Source: Candidatus Poribacteria bacterium
GTDB taxonomy: Bacteria > Poribacteria > WGA-4E > PCPOR2b
Direction: 5' to 3'
DNA length: 50,627 nt
NCBI GenBank assembly: GCA_022826645.1
Contig: JAJDUM010000011.1
Coordinates: forward strand, 1-50,627
Shown piece by piece: positions 27,164-35,312 of this stretch. Below the pieces are notes generated by a model. It saw only the letters and a list, made by a program, of their open reading frames with translations. It had not been told where the DNA came from and searched no databases. Position 1 is the first letter of the stretch, and the number at the start of each line of letters is the position of its first letter. A program made the translations under genes and the position numbers.

Positions 27164-27784
27164 ATGAGTTCCCGTGCTCAATCTGTTACTCCACCGGAAG
27201 GAACGCAGAACCGGAATGAATTCGTCACAGTGGTGTCCGGTCTCCCGCGGTCCGGTACCTCGATGCTGATGCAGATGTTAGCTGCCGCCGACTACCCATG
27301 TTTGACCGATGGTGTGCGGAAGGCGGACGCTGACAACCCGCACGGCTATTTTGAATACGAGCAGGTGAAACGGCTTCGGCGGGATTGTGCGTGGATGCCT
27401 GAAGCGAAGGGCAAAGCGGTGAAAATCATCGTTCAACTGATTCCGTTTCTGCCTTCCCAATTCAGCTATCGGGTTATCTTCATGGAGCGTAACATCAGAG
27501 AAGTGCTCGCCTCTCAGCGGAAGATGCTCCAACGTCAAGGAAAAAGCGGCGGCAATCTATCCGATGTAGAGTTGGGCAAGATCTTTGAGCGGCAGGTCTG
27601 TGAGGTGAAGAGGGGGCTGGCTCAACGCAATATCCCGATGCTTGGTGTGCCGTATTCGGAAGCGCTTCAACGTCCTGTGGAGATTGCAGAGAAGGTTCAA
27701 GCGTTCCTCGGTGAGGATTTGGATGTGTGTGCGATGGCTGCAGCGATTGACCCCAACCTTTATCGTCAGCGACGTGAGCGATAG
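27164..27784 (+). CDS. Sulfotransferase-family protein
   Basis: This 206-residue protein has the 5'-phosphosulfate loop of PAPS-dependent sulfotransferases near its N-terminus, SGLPRSGTSML. A later segment FMERNIREVLASQRKML resembles the 3'-phosphate-binding region. It is short for the family. I use the ATG at 27164, seven bases after GGAGAG; a TTG at 27137 is also open. The sulfate acceptor is unknown. Sulfatases are encoded about 10 kb away. Confidence 0.8.
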   Translation: MSSRAQSVTPPEGTQNRNEFVTVVSGLPRSGTSMLMQMLAAADYPCLTDGVRKADADNPHGYFEYEQVKRLRRDCAWMPEAKGKAVKIIVQLIPFLPSQFSYRVIFMERNIREVLASQRKMLQRQGKSGGNLSDVELGKIFERQVCEVKRGLAQRNIPMLGVPYSEALQRPVEIAEKVQAFLGEDLDVCAMAAAIDPNLYRQRRER

Positions 27785-27834
27785 ATCTCAACACTGCCTG
27801 TATCGGCTCAATTCCCATTCATTTAGGAGAAAAA

Positions 27835-29037
27835 ATGGACGCTACGACAACAAAACCGCTTGCAGCTGCGGAGGCAAGGGTATGCGTTACCGGTTGGGAT
27901 TTCAATCGTCCTGACCCGTTCCCCGGACTCGGTGATTTTATTGGCTGGGCTGGGGCACTGGAGCGGATGCCCAACGGCAATCTGCTGCTCGGTCATTCCG
28001 CTGGTTACTGGCACGCCTCGTTTGCATCGCCGCGACTGTTTGAGAAGGAAACCGGTGAGCACTATGCCGCTGAGGGTTGGCCCGTGGATTTTGTTGCCCC
28101 AACAGGCGGACGCTCAATGGCAGTCCATTCCACCGATGATGGACGTACTTGGAGCAAACCTGTCGGCATGACTAATATCCCTTTAGATGATGGTCCAGTG
28201 ACACTGTTTGTCCCCCAAGTTGCCTTGAATCCCGATCTTATCGGGGATAACATTGTCCTTTGTTTTATCAATGTGCAGGCATCTTGGTACGGATTCTCGG
28301 AAGCGCCTCCAGCTTTCCGCAAGGATCTCAATGGATTGAATACCCAGCAGTGTGTGATTAGATCAACCGACAGCGGAGCAACGTGGAGTGACCCGATTTG
28401 GTTGGATAGTCCGGGTTCATTTTACGAAAGGAGTCACGGTCAGGCTGTTCAACTGCCCGACGGAGGTATCCTTTGGCCCACGTACTGTTCAAGTCAAGAT
28501 GAGAATCATCTCTTTGGTGCGATTCGGCGCTCCGATGACGCCGGACAGACGTGGTGCACCGTCGCTACTATCCGGCGCAACGGGGTGGATGTGGATGAAC
28601 CTGCCATCGCGCGTTTTGACAGTGGTCGTCTCGTTATGGTGTCGCGCCCCGATGGCGGCATCTTCTTCTCAGATGACGATGGCGTGAGCTGGCGTGAGTC
28701 TGGACAAATCGTCGTAGGGAACGCAGATCTGCGTTCCTCACCGCTCAAAGCACCGCGATTGTTCGTGCTTGCGGATGGCACCCTCGTCTGCGTTACAACC
28801 TATCAAGGTGGGTTATATGTCTTCTTGAGCCGGGACGGAGGCGTGGGCTGGACGCCAGCACTTCCCCTCGATGTGTCTTGCTACGGCTATCCCGGTGGCC
28901 TCCAGATGGAGGATGGGTCGCTGCTGATTTCGTATTGTGAAAGTGGTATAGCCCCTAACCGTGTGTATGTGATCCGCTTCCAGGTCAACTCCGCACGTGA
29001 TGGTATCGAACTCCTAAATATTGGACAATCCTCATAA
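27835..29037 (+). CDS. Sialidase-like beta-propeller protein with Asp-box repeats
   Basis: The 400-residue protein is of the BNR/neuraminidase-like six-bladed propeller class. Five Asp-box repeats are visible: STDDGRTWSK, STDSGATWSD, SDDAGQTW, SDDDGVSW and SRDGGVGW. There is no signal peptide. Asp boxes alone do not prove sialidase activity, and the arginine triad could not be assigned with confidence. It stands between a sulfotransferase and nth. An AGGAG site precedes the ATG at 27835. Confidence 0.8.
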   Translation: MDATTTKPLAAAEARVCVTGWDFNRPDPFPGLGDFIGWAGALERMPNGNLLLGHSAGYWHASFASPRLFEKETGEHYAAEGWPVDFVAPTGGRSMAVHSTDDGRTWSKPVGMTNIPLDDGPVTLFVPQVALNPDLIGDNIVLCFINVQASWYGFSEAPPAFRKDLNGLNTQQCVIRSTDSGATWSDPIWLDSPGSFYERSHGQAVQLPDGGILWPTYCSSQDENHLFGAIRRSDDAGQTWCTVATIRRNGVDVDEPAIARFDSGRLVMVSRPDGGIFFSDDDGVSWRESGQIVVGNADLRSSPLKAPRLFVLADGTLVCVTTYQGGLYVFLSRDGGVGWTPALPLDVSCYGYPGGLQMEDGSLLISYCESGIAPNRVYVIRFQVNSARDGIELLNIGQSS

Positions 29038-29063
29038 CAACTCTTGGTGGGGTTGGCGAGATT

Positions 29064-29100
29064 TATTCATTAATGAACTAATCCACCAATGAACCAAAGA
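29064..29100. repeat. Dispersed GAACTAATCCACCAATGAAC repeat, copy 1
   Basis: An element with the core TGAACTAATCCACCAATGAAC lies just upstream of nth. A close copy with one or two substitutions is at about 40880-40910, also immediately upstream of a gene. Confidence 0.55.
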
Positions 29101-29116
29101 GGATTGGAGGTATGAT

Positions 29117-29779
29117 TTGGATCTTGAGCAGAAAACAGCGTTAGTTTCTGACGCTTTAGAAAAACTTTACGGTGCACCCGAACCGGACATAGAAGAAGAT
29201 GTCCTTGAGTGTTTGATACTTACCGTCTTGTCCCAGAACACAAACGATGTCAATCGTGATAAAGGATTTGCGGTCCTCAAAGAACGCTATCCGACGTGGG
29301 AAGAGGTGCTCAATGCCGATGTGGAAGACATCGCGGACGCTATCAAGATTGCGGGGTTGAGCGGTCAGAAGAGCCGCACAATCAAGAATTTCTTGACATG
29401 GCTCAAGGCAGAATATGGTGAGTTGGATCTGGAATTCATCCGTGAAATGGAGAACAAAGACGCGATACAACTGTTGTCTCAGCACAAAGGTATCGGCATC
29501 AAGACGGTGTCCGTCACACTTGCGTTTGCTTGTGGTCGTGATGTGTTCCCCGTGGATACGCACGTTTTACGGATCAGCAAACGGCTTGGGTTCGTGCCAT
29601 CAAATTGTACCGCGGAAAAAGCACATGAATTGATGCCCCAAATCATTCCCGAAGGCGAAGCGTATCCGTTTCACATGAACCTTATCGCATTTGGACGTCA
29701 GATCTGCGACGCACGTAAGCCGAAATGCAATCAGTGTCCCATCACGGCACATTGTCTCTATTATCGGGGTGAGTTGTAA
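29117..29779 (+). CDS. nth: Endonuclease III-family DNA glycosylase
   Basis: The 220-residue HhH-GPD glycosylase removes oxidised pyrimidines and nicks the abasic site. The helix-hairpin-helix with the catalytic Lys is HKGIGIKTVS, and the catalytic Asp is in FPVDTHVLR. The C-terminal iron-sulfur cluster motif C-x6-C-x2-C-x5-C is intact. The start is a TTG at 29117, six bases after GGAGG; the nearby ATG at 29112 is out of frame and soon stops. A strong bidirectional terminator follows. It is slightly more divergent than typical Nth, so a MutY/Nth-like relative remains possible. Confidence 0.9.
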   Translation: MDLEQKTALVSDALEKLYGAPEPDIEEDVLECLILTVLSQNTNDVNRDKGFAVLKERYPTWEEVLNADVEDIADAIKIAGLSGQKSRTIKNFLTWLKAEYGELDLEFIREMENKDAIQLLSQHKGIGIKTVSVTLAFACGRDVFPVDTHVLRISKRLGFVPSNCTAEKAHELMPQIIPEGEAYPFHMNLIAFGRQICDARKPKCNQCPITAHCLYYRGEL

Positions 29780-29816
29780 ATCGTGAAGTACGAAAGGGAA
29801 GGAACGTTATAAACGC

Positions 29817-29860
29817 AAAAAAGCGGCCTCCCCGTATGATACGGGAGACCGCTTTTTTCA
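29817..29860. terminator. Bidirectional rho-independent terminator
   Basis: A run of A, then a GCGG..CTCCC stem with a short loop and its complement GGGAG.CCGC, then a run of T. The stem is about 12 bp with one mismatch and one bulge. It sits between convergent genes (nth and the exported-protein gene at 29880) and can serve both directions. Confidence 0.85.
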
Positions 29861-29879
29861 TTTTAACAGTGTTGTCCCG

Positions 29880-30947
29880 CTACTGTGTCGAGGACTCAGC
29901 CTCACTTGGCACCTCACGGGCAGGTGTCGGAGGACGTTCCCGCCCTGTCCCAACTCGTCGGGATCTCGATTCATCGGACTCAAAACGCCGAGCCGCCTCC
30001 GGATCCATCTCCCTGAAACGGCGGAGCCCCTCCTCTGTACCATACTGGTCAAACAATTGCTTTGCTTTTGAAAAACGCTCTGGTGATAACCGCTCCTTGA
30101 GCTGCGTTTCAATGCTTTTGGCAGTTGGCGGTTCATCTGTATACTTCTCCTCGTGGTGAACGTGCGCCGGCGTGACCGGGGCCTTCGATTCCTCCATTGC
30201 GGGTGAGACTTCAAAAGGTGTCGGGGCACCTTCAAAAACACTCTCCCTCGCAGCACTGTCGGTCCGTATCGGTGCTTGGAGAGGATCGTCGTCGAATAAT
30301 TTTCCTGCTTCTATAGGCGAATTTGGAATCAAGCCCTCTTTGATCAGTCTTCCAACATCTTCAATGGGGACACTGTACATTGAACTCAAATGAATTTTAT
30401 CTATGTACAAATCCACATCTTCCCCTTCTGGGACGTTATACGTTATCCCATCTATTGTTACCTTCCTCCTAGCATATGAGAGAGATGAAGGTGCCATAAA
30501 AGTGCCGGTTTTAATCTTGTACTCCTCGCCCCGAGGACGTAAAACCCTATGTATCTTCCCGTCAGGGGTCTCAGCGTACTGCGATGTCATCTCATACGTA
30601 TTAAAATATACAACCCCCGCCGATTTTAAGTCCTTAGGCACCCCCGGTGATGCATACCGGACTTTCACCGCTGATTGCGGTGTTTCTCCATTTCGCTCCG
30701 TTTCGCCGATGGTTACGCCCGGGACGTTAGATTCAGCCAGCGTTGGAACAACCTGTTGTGATTGCCTGTTTCTATCCAAGGTACGCCGATCGGTAGAGAC
30801 CTCCTCAGATTTTTCCAGAAACCCTATATTTTCTTTTATAAGTTTCTCAGATTCAATGTAGGTTCTATAATTTGTGTAACCCCTATATCCTATTCCACAG
30901 ACAAACAGCACCAACAATGCAACGACACAGTACGTGAAACGACGCAT
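29880..30947 (-). CDS. Membrane-anchored uncharacterised protein
   Basis: I do not recognise this 355-residue protein. It has one N-terminal transmembrane helix (residues about 5-24) and then a charged, Pro/Glu/Arg-rich exterior or periplasmic region. The middle has beta-rich segments such as RKVTIDGITYNVPEGEDVDLYIDKIHL. The C-terminus is probably helical and disordered (RRFREMDPEAARRFE). An AGGAGG site precedes the ATG at 30947. The next gene upstream on the same strand is the exported CxxC protein at 31057, 109 bp away, so both could fall under the promoter at 32647-32675 when it faces left. Confidence 0.7.
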   Translation of the reverse strand: MRRFTYCVVALLVLFVCGIGYRGYTNYRTYIESEKLIKENIGFLEKSEEVSTDRRTLDRNRQSQQVVPTLAESNVPGVTIGETERNGETPQSAVKVRYASPGVPKDLKSAGVVYFNTYEMTSQYAETPDGKIHRVLRPRGEEYKIKTGTFMAPSSLSYARRKVTIDGITYNVPEGEDVDLYIDKIHLSSMYSVPIEDVGRLIKEGLIPNSPIEAGKLFDDDPLQAPIRTDSAARESVFEGAPTPFEVSPAMEESKAPVTPAHVHHEEKYTDEPPTAKSIETQLKERLSPERFSKAKQLFDQYGTEEGLRRFREMDPEAARRFESDESRSRRVGTGRERPPTPAREVPSEAESSTQ

Positions 30948-31056
30948 GATAACCTCCTATTTTGGCTTTGAGGAAGCGTATAGTCCGATCTCGCCTTTAC
31001 CCGTTCCGGCATACACGCTACCACCTCCTAGCTAATCTTGACGTTTTTTACTGTGT
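30948..31056 (-). pseudogene. Possible beta-propeller blade remnant
   Basis: Between two exported-protein genes the minus strand reads VYAGTGKGEIGLYASSK followed by Pro-Lys and a stop at 30958, with GGAGG a few codons before. The pattern looks like a single blade of a BNR/Ycf48-type propeller. It may be a leftover of a lost gene or a chance frame. Confidence 0.2.
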
Positions 31057-31509
31057 TTATATGGCCAAGTGGACCTGAAACCTCAACCGGCACAAAGCAT
31101 AATAGGTACTCGGCCTTTGTCCATTGAGAACATATTCCGGTCCGTCATTACAAGATAAATTCGGGCAAGGATTTATCTCAAGATCTCCCTCATCGGTAGT
31201 GTTATAAAGGTACTCCCACTCTGAATACCCAGTCGTCACCCATACACCATGTCTCGCATTGAAACGTTCATATCGCCATCTTGAATAGAGCTCCATGTTT
31301 CTATCTTCTATATAGCTTGTTCTTGATGAACCACAATACGGACAAGTGAAATAAAATGTGGTTAGCCAACTTCCAACATGAACGGATCTTAATTCCTGCA
31401 CCTGCCGCGTATCTCCATAGCCTTGAGCATAGACCTGTGTAGAACCAGACAACAACAAACCGATCAGAGCGAGTAGAACCGTTGCTGTAACAAACCATTT
31501 TGCTGACAT
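31057..31509 (-). CDS. Exported CxxC protein, probable output gene of switch 1
   Basis: The 150-residue protein has a clear signal peptide (hydrophobic residues 8-22, cut likely after VYA). The mature part has a CPYC motif near residue 60 and further cysteines near NPCPNLSC, which could be a zinc site or a disulfide. No family is recognised. The ATG at 31509 has GGAGG eight bases upstream. Its leader at 31535-31574 is homologous to the leader of the LRR gene at 49112. Before the IS982 insertion, the promoter at 32647-32675 would have started about 85 bases ahead of it. Confidence 0.75.
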   Translation of the reverse strand: MSAKWFVTATVLLALIGLLLSGSTQVYAQGYGDTRQVQELRSVHVGSWLTTFYFTCPYCGSSRTSYIEDRNMELYSRWRYERFNARHGVWVTTGYSEWEYLYNTTDEGDLEINPCPNLSCNDGPEYVLNGQRPSTYYALCRLRFQVHLAI

Positions 31510-31534
31510 TACTCAACCTCCTATGAGTTGTTAG

Positions 31535-31574
31535 GAATACCGTGGCATTCCGTTGGCTAATCTGCTTCAGAAAC
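31535..31574 (-). promoter_or_regulatory. Conserved 5' leader shared with the LRR surface-protein gene
   Basis: Read on the minus strand this block carries GTTTCTGAAG, CCAACGGAAT and ACGGTATTC in order. The block at 49049-49088 on the plus strand carries GTTTCTGTAG, CCAACAGAAT and AACGTATTC at nearly the same spacing. Roughly three quarters of the positions agree by eye. Both lie between an inverted repeat of a promoter switch and the start codon of an exported-protein gene. Confidence 0.65.
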
Positions 31575-31610
31575 AACTAAACCATCATAATTAGGGTCTT
31601 ATGCTAGTTG

Positions 31611-32519
31611 CTAAGGAGTTGGAAACGCCAACTCTTTCATCTGTAACAAGGACTCCTTTTTGAATAGTTGATTGAGATAAATACATAGCGTATGAGCGGT
31701 GAGTTTGGCGTACAACCGCGCGCATACCCCCCAGAAACTATGGGCATGATTGTTTTGTATCTGAAATTGTTGAGTCAATTGCCCATTGACGGTTTCCACT
31801 ATCTGCCTAATTTGGTTAATCCACCGCTTAGTTTGTGTGGAGATTTGCTGTTTCTGGTTGCGTTTTGGCAAGGTTATCAATTCAATACGGTTCAGTTGAG
31901 CTAATTGGTCTTTGACTTTTGTGCTAATGTAGGCTTTATCTCCTATCACTTGCTTATCTTGGTGATTAGCGAGTAGTTCGTGACCCACCGCTAAATCGGT
32001 TTTAGAAGCGGGTGCCAGTTCAAAATCAACAATCACTCCACTGGCAGTGACTAACAGATGCAGTTTATAGCCGAAAATGGTCTGTTTCTTGGATTCGACT
32101 CGACCATAATTGGCATCATAGCATGACCAATTGTTGGTTGACGAAGGCACCAGATGAAACTGCATGACTGGGATCGGCAAACTATCAATAACACACAGTT
32201 TGTCCGACGCTGCTTCAATGTCTGCTAAGAGCACCTGTCGAATCTGATTGATGAGTGCCCCCAAGTTGCGCTGTCGCCGATTGAATCGACTCTGACACGG
32301 CAATATAGGGAATAGATGCCGGTGCTGGCTAAATTCGGATAGCAGCTGGGTTTCCATGTCCCCCCCCTTACATTCAGCAATCAATATCATAGCGATTAAC
32401 TCACTATCACTACAATCGGGACAGGGGCCAGGGCGCCGGAGTAAGGGTGTGAGTTTTATCAGAATGTCATCAACAATGACATAAGTCCATAGACACAGGT
32501 CATCAAAATCGGTTATCAT
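31611..32519 (-). CDS. IS982-family transposase
   Basis: The 302-residue transposase has the DDE catalytic core of the IS982 group: VIDSLPIPVMQF, FGYKLHLLVT, VIGDKAYIS, and IVETVNGQLTQQFQI. I use the ATG at 32519, which has GGAGG eight bases upstream and gives the family-typical start MITDFDDLC; an ATG at 32558 is also in frame. The reading frame is intact, so the element may be active. It reads in the same direction as the promoter at 32647-32675. Confidence 0.88.
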   Translation of the reverse strand: MITDFDDLCLWTYVIVDDILIKLTPLLRRPGPCPDCSDSELIAMILIAECKGGDMETQLLSEFSQHRHLFPILPCQSRFNRRQRNLGALINQIRQVLLADIEAASDKLCVIDSLPIPVMQFHLVPSSTNNWSCYDANYGRVESKKQTIFGYKLHLLVTASGVIVDFELAPASKTDLAVGHELLANHQDKQVIGDKAYISTKVKDQLAQLNRIELITLPKRNQKQQISTQTKRWINQIRQIVETVNGQLTQQFQIQNNHAHSFWGVCARLYAKLTAHTLCIYLNQLFKKESLLQMKELAFPTP

Positions 32520-32585
32520 AGGGGGATCCTCCAGTTTTAGATGGGTGGTCGAGTCCATCTATAGTAACAGACTGGAGGACTTTTT

Positions 32586-32623
32586 AACTTCCCTTTTTTA
32601 GTTCACATTAAAAAAGGGAAGTT
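32586..32623. terminator. Perfect 15-bp hairpin inside the IS982 end
   Basis: AACTTCCCTTTTTTA at 32586-32600 is exactly complementary to TAAAAAAGGGAAGTT at 32609-32623, with an 8-base loop. It lies upstream of the transposase start codon. Such hairpins near IS ends limit transposase expression from outside promoters; here it would blunt the strong promoter just outside. Confidence 0.6.
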
Positions 32624-32639
32624 AACTAGCATAAGGCCC

Positions 32640-32651
32640 AATTAGCATTAT
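32640..32651 (+). repeat. Left inverted repeat of switch 1 (cut by IS982)
   Basis: AATTAGCATTAT is the exact reverse complement of ATAATGCTAATT at 32826-32837. Before the IS982 insertion the match was 14 bp, since the bases AT preceding AATTA are still found at 31587-31588. The outer five bases on each side (ATAAT/ATTAT) are palindromic around a four-base asymmetric centre, as in a recombinase crossover site. Confidence 0.7.
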
Positions 32652-32675
32652 AATTCATAAAATAGACACTGTCAA
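32647..32675 (-). promoter_or_regulatory. Consensus promoter P1, facing left
   Basis: On the minus strand TTGACA at 32675-32670 and TATAAT at 32652-32647 are exactly 17 bases apart, a perfect sigma70-type promoter. It points away from the recombinase gene at 32875 and toward the exported CxxC gene. The -10 box overlaps the left inverted repeat, so inversion of the segment would recreate the same promoter facing the recombinase. Confidence 0.8.
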
Positions 32676-32825
32676 GGCTTTTTTACCATTTTTTTGTAAG
32701 AGGGGACTGATATCAAGTATAATATTTGAGCCGGTTTGCTGTGAAAGGGCAAAAAATCCACAATTTTGGCGAAAATGTCCCCGCTCAGTTAGCAAAAAAT
32801 CGGTTCTCCTATGAGTTAAAACCAC

Positions 32826-32839
32826 ATAATGCTAATTAT
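32826..32839 (-). repeat. Right inverted repeat of switch 1
   Basis: ATAATGCTAATTAT is the partner of the repeat at 32640-32651. It ends 35 bases before the ATG of the recombinase gene. The preceding bases TATGAGTTAAAACC are conserved in the second switch as TATGAATTAACACC. Confidence 0.7.
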
Positions 32840-32874
32840 CTATAGCTAAAATCTTTTCAGATAGGAAACCTCTC

Positions 32875-33783
32875 ATGAACATACTACAAATTTCAGAAGA
32901 GAAACAGACCACTGTCAACAATGAAACCGAGTCTCTGATTAAGACATCTGTTGCACCAAACACGATTAAAGCGTATCGCAATGCTATTAAAAAACTGGAG
33001 ACGTGGCTTGGTGGACGATCCCTCAGCGATTACCTGCTCGCAGACTATATTGCTGAATTACATCAAGAGGGAAAATCACCGGCGACTATCAACGTCGTCG
33101 TCTCTGCGGTCAAGTGGCAAGCAAAAGAGCAGGACGCAGCGATTCCCCTTGGGACAACTAGCCGCACACTCGCTGGCATTCGGCGGGAGGGCAAGAACCG
33201 GGGGCGCGGACAGGTGGATGGCATAACATGGGGCGAGGTAAATCGAATCTGTACGCTTGCTGAAGCGGAGGAAACCGTAACCGGACTGAGGGATTCGACA
33301 CTAATTCGACTAATGAGCGATTGCCTGTTACGAATTTCGGAAACTGTCGCGGTAGATGTAGCGGATGTTGATAACGTGTTGACGATTCGTCGGTCAAAAA
33401 CTGATCAAGAATCGGAAGGCACAACGTTGTATGTTGGTGATCCCACACGCGAGGTGATAAGGCGGTATTGTGAATCAGGGGGTCTCACCTCAGGCCCCCT
33501 CTTTCGGCGGATTCGCCGTGGCGATAATATAACCAACGGCAGGCTATCGGTTCAAGGTGCAAGAAACGCGATCAAGCGTAGAGCACACGAGGCGGGTGTG
33601 GAGGGTATTATCTCTGGACATTCCCTCCGTATAGGCTCTGCTGTCTCGCTTGCTCAAGCGGGAGCGTCTGTTGTAGATATGCAGATCGCAGGTCGATGGA
33701 AATCGCCTCAGATGCCAGCACATTACGCAAAGACAGAGTTGGCGGATCAGAGCGCAATTGCCCGTTTCAAATACGGAAAATGA
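32875..33783 (+). CDS. Tyrosine recombinase, switch 1 (Int1)
   Basis: This 302-residue site-specific recombinase has an N-terminal SAM-like core-binding domain (residues about 20-105) and a C-terminal catalytic domain. The catalytic set is visible: Arg in LLRISE, Lys in RRSKTD, HSLRIG with His and Arg, Trp in GRWKS, and the nucleophile Tyr in MPAHYA. All are intact. An AGGAAA site precedes the ATG. It is about two-thirds identical by eye to the recombinase at 47772-48680. In the present orientation of the adjacent segment no strong promoter faces it. If the segment flips, P1 would start transcription about 30 bases ahead of its start codon. I infer that it acts on the neighbouring inverted repeats. 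Confidence 0.93.
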   Translation: MNILQISEEKQTTVNNETESLIKTSVAPNTIKAYRNAIKKLETWLGGRSLSDYLLADYIAELHQEGKSPATINVVVSAVKWQAKEQDAAIPLGTTSRTLAGIRREGKNRGRGQVDGITWGEVNRICTLAEAEETVTGLRDSTLIRLMSDCLLRISETVAVDVADVDNVLTIRRSKTDQESEGTTLYVGDPTREVIRRYCESGGLTSGPLFRRIRRGDNITNGRLSVQGARNAIKRRAHEAGVEGIISGHSLRIGSAVSLAQAGASVVDMQIAGRWKSPQMPAHYAKTELADQSAIARFKYGK

Positions 33784-33853
33784 CAGCTTCGACGTTGCAA
33801 TCACACCATGGTGTGCTATACTATATTTTAACATTTGTATCCGAGGTGATTGA

Positions 33854-35161
33854 TTGCCGAATATAGAACATCATACCGTAATTATTGTGGGCGGGGGGCC
33901 TGCCGGTCTTCCGCTCGCTGTAGTGTTGGGAGGTTGGCACCCTTACTTTCGTGGAAGTCGTATGTTCAGCCTACGCTATCCGCAGTTGGCTGCGGGCCTG
34001 CAGCAGATCCAAGGAACTCTTCTGGGATTAGATTTCAAGGGGATAGCCAGAAACGTCCCGCCCGTAGATCTCTTCCGACTCCTCCATCACCCCAGACAGT
34101 TGTTTGAAGAACTCGCGCAGATCGCGATGGAGTTTCGCCAAGAAACACCGATAGATTACCTGCTCCTCACGCAAGAAAAGGTCGGTGGTCTATGGAACAA
34201 TGTCCCCAAAAATCTTCTGACCCTTTCACCGGGACAGTGGATGGAGTTTCCTTTCTATCCCTTGGCGCTACATAGTGAGGAGCACGGGATAGACTTAAAT
34301 GTCAACGATCTGATAATCAAGGGGGATTTGCTACGCTACTATCACACTGTTCCCGATCGATTTGGACAGACAGACCGCATCCATACCGGCGAAAAGGTCG
34401 TCCGTATTGAACCGCATGAACGCGGCTTTCTGGTAACGAGCAAGGATGTGGGGACGGAAACAATCCACCAATATACTGCCAAGTATCTCGTTTATGCCGT
34501 TGGGCAGCGGTGCATCCTTCGGCGGCTCGATGTGCCCGGAGAAGATCTCCCGTTTGTGGCGAAAAGTTATGATCGACCGGAGGATTTCCCCGGCGAGCGT
34601 GTTATTGTCGTTGGTGGCGGTAGGTCAGCGGATTGGGCGGCGACGGAACTTTATGATGTGGGCAAACAGGTTTATTACGTGATGCGTCAGCCGTTTGAGA
34701 ATCATTGGCGGTTGGTCAGTGATAGCCGCTACGGGTTGCCCTATTACGCTCGGATTGCCGAAATTATGGAGAGCCGAGATCCCCGATTTCAGACGTTGTA
34801 TCAGAGCCATATCCGCAAGATTGAAGAAGGGGGATCAACGGGACTGGTGACAATAGACAATCAGGGTGAGGAACAGGTTATCGAAGTCGACCATGTGATC
34901 TTGGAGATCGGCGGTAGCGCAGACTATTCTCTCTTTGAAGGGTTTGAACCGCTGCGACAGATCGAAAAATATGACAACTATCGGTTCCAGCTGCATCAGG
35001 TGATGACGCATCCGCATAACTATGAGGCGGTCAATATCCCGAACCTTTATATGGGCGGGTATCTTGCGTCGGGGATTGGGTTGGTGGTCATCGCCATGCA
35101 CGGAACAACTTACGCGATTGCTGGAGATATCCTTCAAAAAGAGGGACTTATCAATTCTTGA
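33854..35161 (+). CDS. Flavin-dependent monooxygenase/oxidoreductase, OSGIN-like
   Basis: The 435-residue protein has an N-terminal FAD-binding motif IIVGGGPAGLP (residues 10-20) and a second Rossmann motif IVVGGGRSADWA near residue 260 for NAD(P)H. The stretch GGWHPYFRGSRM after the first motif resembles the OSGIN group of flavin monooxygenase-like proteins. It starts at a TTG at 33854 with GAGGTGAT upstream. It is the first gene of the catabolic run. The substrate is unknown. Confidence 0.82.
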   Translation: MPNIEHHTVIIVGGGPAGLPLAVVLGGWHPYFRGSRMFSLRYPQLAAGLQQIQGTLLGLDFKGIARNVPPVDLFRLLHHPRQLFEELAQIAMEFRQETPIDYLLLTQEKVGGLWNNVPKNLLTLSPGQWMEFPFYPLALHSEEHGIDLNVNDLIIKGDLLRYYHTVPDRFGQTDRIHTGEKVVRIEPHERGFLVTSKDVGTETIHQYTAKYLVYAVGQRCILRRLDVPGEDLPFVAKSYDRPEDFPGERVIVVGGGRSADWAATELYDVGKQVYYVMRQPFENHWRLVSDSRYGLPYYARIAEIMESRDPRFQTLYQSHIRKIEEGGSTGLVTIDNQGEEQVIEVDHVILEIGGSADYSLFEGFEPLRQIEKYDNYRFQLHQVMTHPHNYEAVNIPNLYMGGYLASGIGLVVIAMHGTTYAIAGDILQKEGLINS

Positions 35162-35211
35162 CTGTGGGTTAGGGTTATGAGCCAACGGTGTTAGTTTGTA
35201 ACTGTTGATAT

Positions 35212-35238
35212 CGTGAAACGTGAAGCGTGAAACGTGAA
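35212..35238. repeat. Dispersed ACGTGAA-type tandem repeat
   Basis: Three tandem units GTGAAACGTGAAGCGTGAAA lie in the gap before the Gfo/Idh gene. They match the repeat at 1170-1195 and, in inverted form, 47748-47777. Confidence 0.6.
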
Positions 35239-35312
35239 CTCAATATCGTTGATAACTAGTATTCGAGGTTATTAATCGAAATTCTGGAATGAACAAAGAC
35301 TTGGAGCAAAAC

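Larger units (their letters stand above)
31594..32639 (-). mobile_element. IS982-family insertion sequence
   Basis: This ~1046-bp element holds one transposase gene. Terminal inverted repeats of 16 bp with one mismatch lie at 31594-31609 and 32624-32639. A 5-bp target duplication AATTA flanks it at 31589-31593 and 32640-32644. Removing the element and one AATTA restores a 14-bp inverted repeat arm, ATAATTAGCATTAT. A hairpin at 32586-32623 stands between its right end and the transposase. Confidence 0.82.
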
